In this document: positions 58,908 through 64,000 of the stretch, piece by piece | Layout: every line of letters begins with the position of its first letter | Numbering within the stretch: the stretch's first letter is position 1 | NCBI GenBank assembly: GCA_963777285.1 | Contig: CAVZPR010000001.1 | Coordinates: forward strand, 682,001-746,000 | Length of the DNA stretch: 64,000 bases | Direction: 5' to 3' | Source: JAFARE01 sp963777285 | GTDB taxonomy: Bacteria; Chloroflexota; Dormibacteria; Aeolococcales; Aeolococcaceae | Notes under the pieces: generated by a model | What the model was told of the DNA's origin: nothing | Seen by the model: the letters and a program-made list of their open reading frames with translations, nothing else | Database searches by the model: none | Translations under genes and position numbers: made by a program

Positions 58908-60635
58908 TTGGGGGTGGTGGCCGCGCCGGCCGCCGCCTTCTTCGTGCTGCGCCTGGCGCTGATGTCGCCGCCAGGTCTGCCCGACCCGAGCATGCACACC
59001 ACGTACCTCATCGACCCGCACGACGCGCTGAACCGCTATGCCGCGGTGCTCCAGTCGACCGGACGGCTGCGCGAAGCGATGCGGCCGAGCTTCCTGGTGC
59101 CAGGCCGGATTGCGTACCTGCTCTTCGGCGCGCTGCCTGGTTTCGTCGTGCTCCGCTACGTGCTGGCGCTGGTGGCCGTGGCGCCTGCGTATGTCCTGCT
59201 GCGCCGCCTCTACGGGCGCGCCGCCGCGGTCGCGGGCGTGATCATCGTGATGAGCTGCCCGGTGCTCGTCGTCGCTTGGGGCACCGACTACCCCGACGCC
59301 GCCGCCGTCTCATACCTCACCGGCGGGCTCGCGTCGCTGGCGATGCCGTCGTCGCGCCGCATGCCCTGGCTGATCGCAGCCGCGGGGCTGTTCACCGCGG
59401 CCATCTGGGCGCTCGCCTCCGCCGCGCTCCTGGTGCTGGCCACGGTCGCGGTGTATGCGGTGATCCGCCTGCGCCGCGAGCGCGAGCACCTGCTGCGGGA
59501 CGTGGCCGTCTGCGCCGCGAGCGCTGCCGTCATCACCGGCGCACTCGGCGTGGGGTCGAAGCTGTTCATCGGGCCGTTCGACTACGTCATCCCCACGATT
59601 CAGGCGCTCATCTATCTGAGCCACCCCTCGCAGGTGGCGGCGTTCCATTCGGCGAACTGGCACTGGGCGCCCTACGTCTCGTACCTGCTGGTCCCGCCGG
59701 TGACCGCGCTTGCGTGGCTCATCGCGTTCGGGCGGCGGCTGCGCGCCGTGCCCACCCCGCAGCTGCTGATCGGCGTCAGCTGCGCCGCGCAGCTGGCGAT
59801 CTGCGTGCTGGCTCAGTTCGCGGGCACGGTCGAGGTCCTCGAGGTGGACCACTTCTCCTCTCTGCTGTGGGCGTCGGTGGTGCTCAGCCTCGCGCTCGTC
59901 GCCGCCCATCTCAACCGCCGCCACGCCACCCATGCGGTGCTGCGCTGGCTGCCCGCGGCGGTTGCGCTCGCGGTTCCGCTGGCCTACGTGATCGACCCGC
60001 ATGTGCCCGCGTTCGGCTGGGTTGCGACCGGCGCCACGGTTGCCGCCGCGGCGCTCGTTGCGGCCATCACTGGCAAGATCTCGTTGCGCATCCGCTCGAC
60101 GCCCCTGGGGGCGGCTGCGCTCGCGTCGAGCCTGGTCGTGCTCCTGGGGGCGATCCTCGTGCTCACTGTCGCACCCATCCCGGGCCATCCCCAGCTCGAG
60201 GGCATCGCCTGCTGCGACCCGCCACCGGCGTACGCCGCCTCACTGGGAGGCAACGCCGCGCCCAACATCGATCAGTACCGCGCCACCGTCCAGCTGCCTG
60301 CATTCGTCGGAAACGCGACCTATCGCGGCGAGCAACTCCTCACGTGGTGGCCGGAGCCACAATCGGTGGCTCTGCTGGGTCCCATCGGCATCTACCACTC
60401 TCGCTTCAACGAGGTGCCCGGCGGCTTCGGCGAGCTGAGGCCGGCGGGCAGGGCGTGGATCGTGCAGCGCAAGCCGGCGGAGATCCTGCTGCTCGGCACC
60501 ACCGAACACGACTTCGCGCGCTCGCTGCGGTCACTGCAGGACTTCGACCCCGTCCTCGTCAAGACCGGCGTGCTGCGCTCGGGCAGCGTCGCGTTCCACG
60601 TGTGGCTGATCGACCTCCGGGTCTACCTGCGCTGA
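58908..60635 (+). CDS. Multi-spanning membrane protein, glycosyltransferase-39-like
   Basis: The protein of about 575 residues has some twelve hydrophobic helices and an early luminal loop (LIDPHDALNRYAAVLQSTGR) of the kind seen in GT-C glycosyltransferases, with a C-terminal soluble domain of about 150 residues. A clear GT39 D-E motif is not visible, so this could be a distant member. No ATG fits the start: TTG 58908 or GTG 58914/58917 are the options, and the frame is open back to the mdh stop. Confidence 0.7.
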   Translation: MGVVAAPAAAFFVLRLALMSPPGLPDPSMHTTYLIDPHDALNRYAAVLQSTGRLREAMRPSFLVPGRIAYLLFGALPGFVVLRYVLALVAVAPAYVLLRRLYGRAAAVAGVIIVMSCPVLVVAWGTDYPDAAAVSYLTGGLASLAMPSSRRMPWLIAAAGLFTAAIWALASAALLVLATVAVYAVIRLRREREHLLRDVAVCAASAAVITGALGVGSKLFIGPFDYVIPTIQALIYLSHPSQVAAFHSANWHWAPYVSYLLVPPVTALAWLIAFGRRLRAVPTPQLLIGVSCAAQLAICVLAQFAGTVEVLEVDHFSSLLWASVVLSLALVAAHLNRRHATHAVLRWLPAAVALAVPLAYVIDPHVPAFGWVATGATVAAAALVAAITGKISLRIRSTPLGAAALASSLVVLLGAILVLTVAPIPGHPQLEGIACCDPPPAYAASLGGNAAPNIDQYRATVQLPAFVGNATYRGEQLLTWWPEPQSVALLGPIGIYHSRFNEVPGGFGELRPAGRAWIVQRKPAEILLLGTTEHDFARSLRSLQDFDPVLVKTGVLRSGSVAFHVWLIDLRVYLR

Positions 60636-60645
60636 GCTGCTCGGC

Positions 60646-61341
60646 TCAGGTCGCGCGGCGGCGTCCGGTGATGCGAACCTCGTGCTCCCGGACCAGCGCC
60701 CGCAGGAGTTCGGGAGTCAGGTCGCGCACCGACTCCAGCGTCATGTCCGCGGCCTCGATCTCGGCGGCGGCCACCGCGTCGGTGCGAACCGCGACGCAGT
60801 GCAGTCCCGCCGCCTTCGCGGAACGAACGCCTGCAGGCGAGTCCTCCACCGCGAGGCATTCGTGCGGCGCCACGCCCAGCGACCGCGCAGCGCTGACGTA
60901 GACGGCGGGATCCGGCTTGCCCAGCTTCTCGTCGTCCGCGGTGCACACGGCGTCGATGAGGTGGGCGATGCCGAGCCGCTCCACCACCGCGTCGATGAGC
61001 TCCCGGCTCGACGACGACGCGATCGCCACGAGGAGTCCGGCGTCGCGCGCCGCGGTCACGGCCTCGACCGCCCCGGGAAGGCCGACTCCCTCGCCGCGCA
61101 CGTGCTCCACCATCTCGCGCACGATCTCCCGCTGCACAGCCCGCGGCCGCACGCCGTGCCAGGGGCGCACCCGGTACCAGTGGTCCACCACCTCCTCGAT
61201 GCGCATGCCCCACGTCTCGCGCAGCTGCGCCTCGTCGAGCTCGACGCCGACGCGCGCGAACACATCGCGTTCGACGCGGCGCCAGACGGGCTCGGTGTCG
61301 ATCAGCACGCCGTCCATGTCGAAGACGCAGGCGCGGATCAC
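60646..61341 (-). CDS. HAD-superfamily phosphatase (beta-phosphoglucomutase-like)
   Basis: The 231-residue protein has motif I FDMDGVLIDTEP, the alpha-helical cap (WGMRIEEVVDHWYRVRPW), motif II IASSSS, Lys in LGKPDPAVY, and motif III AVEDSPAGVRSAKAAG. It dephosphorylates small sugar phosphates or similar. The GTG start overlaps the stop of the small membrane-protein gene (GTGA), so it belongs to the sdh operon transcript. Confidence 0.92.
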   Translation of the reverse strand: MIRACVFDMDGVLIDTEPVWRRVERDVFARVGVELDEAQLRETWGMRIEEVVDHWYRVRPWHGVRPRAVQREIVREMVEHVRGEGVGLPGAVEAVTAARDAGLLVAIASSSSRELIDAVVERLGIAHLIDAVCTADDEKLGKPDPAVYVSAARSLGVAPHECLAVEDSPAGVRSAKAAGLHCVAVRTDAVAAAEIEAADMTLESVRDLTPELLRALVREHEVRITGRRRAT

Positions 61342-61640
61342 CGCTGCACTCCGCGCCAGCGCGTGCGCCGCGTCGACGCGCTGTCGTCCGGCCCCGGCTC
61401 CGCAGAAACAGCCGGCAGGTTGGGATCGGCGTCGCCGGCGGGGGTCGATATCGTCGGCACCTCGGGACGCGGCGGCCGGTAGTGCATGCCGAAGTACGGC
61501 CCGATCACCACGAGCATGCGCAGCACCGCCTTGCGCGTCTCGGAGTTGCCCCACGCCAGCGTGCGCGAGTGGATGAAGAACGAAACGAACGCGACCAGCA
61601 GGACCGCGAGCACGATCGAGAGCGCGACGACCGCGGTCAT
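61338..61640 (-). CDS. Single-TM small protein next to sdhB
   Basis: The 100-residue protein has one strong N-terminal TM helix (TAVVALSIVLAVLLVAFVSFF) followed by SRTLAWGNSETRKAVLRMLVVIGPYFGMHY and a disordered tail. It lies nine bases after sdhB and overlaps the HAD gene. It might be an accessory anchor for the succinate dehydrogenase, but it lacks heme-ligand features of SdhC/D. Confidence 0.65.
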   Translation of the reverse strand: MTAVVALSIVLAVLLVAFVSFFIHSRTLAWGNSETRKAVLRMLVVIGPYFGMHYRPPRPEVPTISTPAGDADPNLPAVSAEPGPDDSASTRRTRWRGVQR

Positions 61641-61649
61641 CCGACCGCC

Positions 61650-62486
61650 TCAGGACACGCCGGAGCGATCGCTGCCACCGAAGACGAGGCGGCCCAGGAA
61701 GCGGATCGGATCCCAGCGGCGATCGGCGTTGCGCTCTTTCAGCGGGATGATCGCGTTGTCGGTGATGTGGATGTGCTCCGGGCACACCTCGGTGCAGCAC
61801 TTGGTGATGTTGCAGAAGCCCAGGCCGCCCTTCTCGCGCGTGAGGTCGGTACGGTCCAGCACGTCCTTGGGGTGCATCTCCAGGGACGCGACGCGCACGA
61901 AGAAGCGGGGCCCGTAGAACCGGTCAGCGTAGCCGTGGCTTCGCAGCACGTGACACACGTCCTGGCAGAGGAAACACTCGATGCAGCGCCGGTGCTCGTA
62001 GAGACGCTCGATGTCGGCCTGCTGGATGCGCCAGGGGCCTTCGTCGCCCGGCGCCGGCGTGAACTGCGGGATCTCCCGGTTGACCTCGTAGTTGCGCGAA
62101 ACGTCGGTCACCAGGTCCTTGATCAGCGGGAACGCCTTGAGGGGGTGCACCACCACCGGCCCCGCGGGCAGCTCGTCGATGCGCGTCTTGCACATGAGCA
62201 CGGGATGGCCGTTCACCTCGGCGCTGCAGGATCCGCACTTCGCCGCCTTGCAGTTCCAGCGGCATGCGAGGTCGGTGTCGAGGTTGTGCTGCACGTAGTG
62301 CACCGCATCCAGCACCACCATGCCAGTCACCATGGGCACCTCATAGGTGACCTCGCGCGGGGTCGTGCCCGCCGTGCCCTTGAGCACGCGCAGCGTCACG
62401 GTCTCCCCGGTCAGCCCGCTCGCCAGCGGAGCCGGTGCCCTGTTGTGGGCCGTGGCCGCGGTCTCGGCGCGCTCCACCGTGGTCAT
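61650..62486 (-). CDS. sdhB: Succinate dehydrogenase/fumarate reductase iron-sulfur subunit
   Basis: The 278-residue protein has the [2Fe-2S] region CRWNCKAAKCGSCSAEVNG plus the later Cys in VLMCKT, then CIECFLCQDVCH and CNITKCCTEVCPEH for the [4Fe-4S] and [3Fe-4S] clusters. Its cysteine pattern resembles the actinobacterial Sdh1/Frd type. The ATG overlaps the sdhA stop (ATGA at 62483-62486). Confidence 0.95.
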   Translation of the reverse strand: MTTVERAETAATAHNRAPAPLASGLTGETVTLRVLKGTAGTTPREVTYEVPMVTGMVVLDAVHYVQHNLDTDLACRWNCKAAKCGSCSAEVNGHPVLMCKTRIDELPAGPVVVHPLKAFPLIKDLVTDVSRNYEVNREIPQFTPAPGDEGPWRIQQADIERLYEHRRCIECFLCQDVCHVLRSHGYADRFYGPRFFVRVASLEMHPKDVLDRTDLTREKGGLGFCNITKCCTEVCPEHIHITDNAIIPLKERNADRRWDPIRFLGRLVFGGSDRSGVS

Positions 62487-64000
62487 CGTGCCGCGCTCCG
62501 AGCGCGCGCTCGCGCCGGCTTGGTGAGGTGGCCCTTGGGGAGCTTGGCGGAGTCGTAGAAGCGGCTGCGCTCCAGCAGCGGCCGCAGCCGCTCGGGCAGC
62601 GGCTCCAGCGGCACAGCTTCCACGGACATCTCATCACCCTGTCTGCGGCACACGAAGTTGACCGTGCCCAGCGAGTCGCTCTGCTCCGGATGATCGAAGC
62701 GCCACTGCGACCCGCGACTCTCGCGGCGTTCGATGGCGCTGCGAACGATCGCCTCCGAGATGACCAGCATGTTGCTCACATCCCTGCACGTGTGCCAGCC
62801 GGGATTGAGCGCGCGGCCACCCCCGACGCGCATGTGCCGCGCGCGCCCGCGCAGCTCCTCGATGGCGTTCAGGGCTCGACGCAGCGACTCGTCGCTGCGT
62901 CCGATGCCCGCGTCGTCCTGCATCGCGGCCTGCAGCTCCTCGTGCAGCTTGTATGGATTCTCGCCGGGACCGGCGCCATCACCCGACGTCTCGAGCGGAC
63001 GCAGCAGGCCCTGCTGCTCGCGCGCCAACTGCGCATCGTCGACGACCTTCGGTCTGCGCCGCACGCTGCGCGCCCAGTCAGCGGCCGCAACGCCGGCGCG
63101 CAAGCCGAACACGAGGATGTCGCCCAGCGAGTTGCCGCCGAGGCGGTTGGCGCCGTGCAGACCGCCTGCGACCTCGCCCCCGGCGAACAGGCCGGGCACG
63201 GTGGTGGCCCCGGTCTCGGCATCGACGCGCACGCCTCCCATGGTGTAGTGGATCGTCGGGCCGACCTCCATCGGCTGCTTCGTGATGTCGATGGACGCCA
63301 GCGCATGGAACTGCTCGTACATCGAGGGCAGCTTCTGCTTGATGCGCTCGGCGCCCAGGTGGCGCACGTCGAGGAAGGCGCCGCCGTGCGGCGATCCACG
63401 GCCGGCCTGCACCTCCTTGTATATGGAGCGCGCCACCACGTCGCGTGAGGACAGCTCCTTCTTCACGGGGTCGTACTCCAGCATGAAGCGCTGACCCTCG
63501 CTGTTGAACAGCAGCCCGCCCTCGCCGCGCACCGCCTCCGTGACCAGGATGCCGCGAGCTCCGGGGGGCCACACCATTCCGGTGGGATGGAACTGCACGA
63601 ACTCCATGTCGAGCAGCTCGGCCCCGGCGGCGTACGCCATGGCAGCGCCGTCGCCCGTGCCCTCCCAGGAATTGGAGGTGTAGCGGTACATGCGTCCCCA
63701 GCCACCGCTGCCCAGCACCACGGCGCCGCAGCGGACCACGACGAAGCTGCCGTCATTGCGGTTGTATCCGATGGCGCCGTTCACGCGGTCGCCGTCCTTG
63801 AGCAATGCCGTCAGCGTGTGCTCCATGAAGACGTCGACGCCGCCTGTGTGCACCATGCGGTCCTGCAGCGTGCGGATCAGCTCGAGCCCCGTGCGGTCAC
63901 CCACGTGGGCCAGCCGTTTCCAGGAGTGCGCACCGAAGGCGCGCTGCATGATGCGGCCGTCAGGCGTGCGGTCGAAGAGACCGCCCCAACGCTCCAGCTC
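62483..64000 (-). CDS. sdhA: Succinate dehydrogenase/fumarate reductase flavoprotein subunit, N-terminus cut by window edge
   Basis: The frame is open from the right edge (ELERWGGLFDRTPDGR before the first internal Met) to 62483, giving 505 residues of the C-terminal part. Diagnostic segments are GGWGRMYRYTSNSWEGTGDG, the substrate site FHPTGMVWPPGARGILVTEAVRGEGG, and the FAD-binding VPGLFAGGEVAGGLHGANRLGGNSL. The flavoprotein subunit oxidises succinate and passes electrons to SdhB. The C-terminal tail is basic. Confidence 0.96.
   Translation of the reverse strand, partial: ELERWGGLFDRTPDGRIMQRAFGAHSWKRLAHVGDRTGLELIRTLQDRMVHTGGVDVFMEHTLTALLKDGDRVNGAIGYNRNDGSFVVVRCGAVVLGSGGWGRMYRYTSNSWEGTGDGAAMAYAAGAELLDMEFVQFHPTGMVWPPGARGILVTEAVRGEGGLLFNSEGQRFMLEYDPVKKELSSRDVVARSIYKEVQAGRGSPHGGAFLDVRHLGAERIKQKLPSMYEQFHALASIDITKQPMEVGPTIHYTMGGVRVDAETGATTVPGLFAGGEVAGGLHGANRLGGNSLGDILVFGLRAGVAAADWARSVRRRPKVVDDAQLAREQQGLLRPLETSGDGAGPGENPYKLHEELQAAMQDDAGIGRSDESLRRALNAIEELRGRARHMRVGGGRALNPGWHTCRDVSNMLVISEAIVRSAIERRESRGSQWRFDHPEQSDSLGTVNFVCRRQGDEMSVEAVPLEPLPERLRPLLERSRFYDSAKLPKGHLTKPARARARSAAR

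Overview
The window is one stretch of a high-GC (about 70% by eye) bacterial chromosome. No 16S rRNA or other decisive marker is present. The gene content suggests a soil-type Terrabacteria lineage near Chloroflexota/Dormibacterota or Actinomycetota: a CysM-JAMM cysteine operon, TadE/TadG pseudopilins, wax-ester synthase, GH15 glucoamylase, SdhAB of the actinobacterial type, and large COG3903-type ATPases with an adenylate-cyclase head. That placement is an inference. Stop/start overlaps (ATGA, GTGA, TGATG) join many neighbours and make several long operons readable.

Layout. 1-5.3 kb is accessory: a partial amidase, a frameshifted HD-LuxR regulator, a TPR protein, a DHFR-like reductase, an HXXEE membrane protein and two gene stumps (VOC, HigA-like HTH). 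5.5-15.5 kb is a composite island. The intact tRNA-Pro(GGG) at 15474-15547 marks one end, and two perfect 45-bp copies of its 3' half lie at 5527 and 10995, as expected for two integrations into one tRNA attachment site. The inner segment holds a 1156-residue cyclase-STAND-TPR-AAA+ protein and an IS256-family element. The outer segment holds a SnoaL-like protein, a decapitated hydrolase, and a translationally coupled pair of a two-TM protein and a STAND ATPase. No integrase remains.

15.5-23.6 kb is a core operon on the minus strand: M20 peptidase, enolase, Cys/Met-metabolism PLP enzyme, small protein, cysteine synthase, JAMM peptidase, Der GTPase, GpsA, running into tRNA-Pro. 23.6-27 kb carries a TadE-TadE-TadG pseudopilin operon. 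27-31.7 kb has mixed single genes and two tRNA-Ser genes. 31.7-49 kb looks like a carbohydrate/envelope/stress region: GH15, a flippase-like LPG-synthase TM protein, a cellulose-synthase-like glycosyltransferase, YihY, an enolase-superfamily enzyme, a pyruvate-oxidase-like enzyme, a GMC oxidoreductase with its gluconate-dehydrogenase-subunit-3-like partner, SDR, DJ-1/PfpI, an ABC exporter and a small charged protein. A palindrome of the form TGATAG-N5-CTATCA recurs at four promoters of this region and may define a local regulon.

49-64 kb is housekeeping: TadA, a GltD-like flavoprotein/ferredoxin with CBS domains, a CBS protein, a KimA-like transporter, wax-ester synthase, endonuclease III, malate dehydrogenase, a multi-spanning membrane protein, a HAD phosphatase, SdhB and a partial SdhA.

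Two otherwise well-conserved genes (HD-LuxR, GMC) each contain one extra base. That means either recent inactivation or residual assembly errors.
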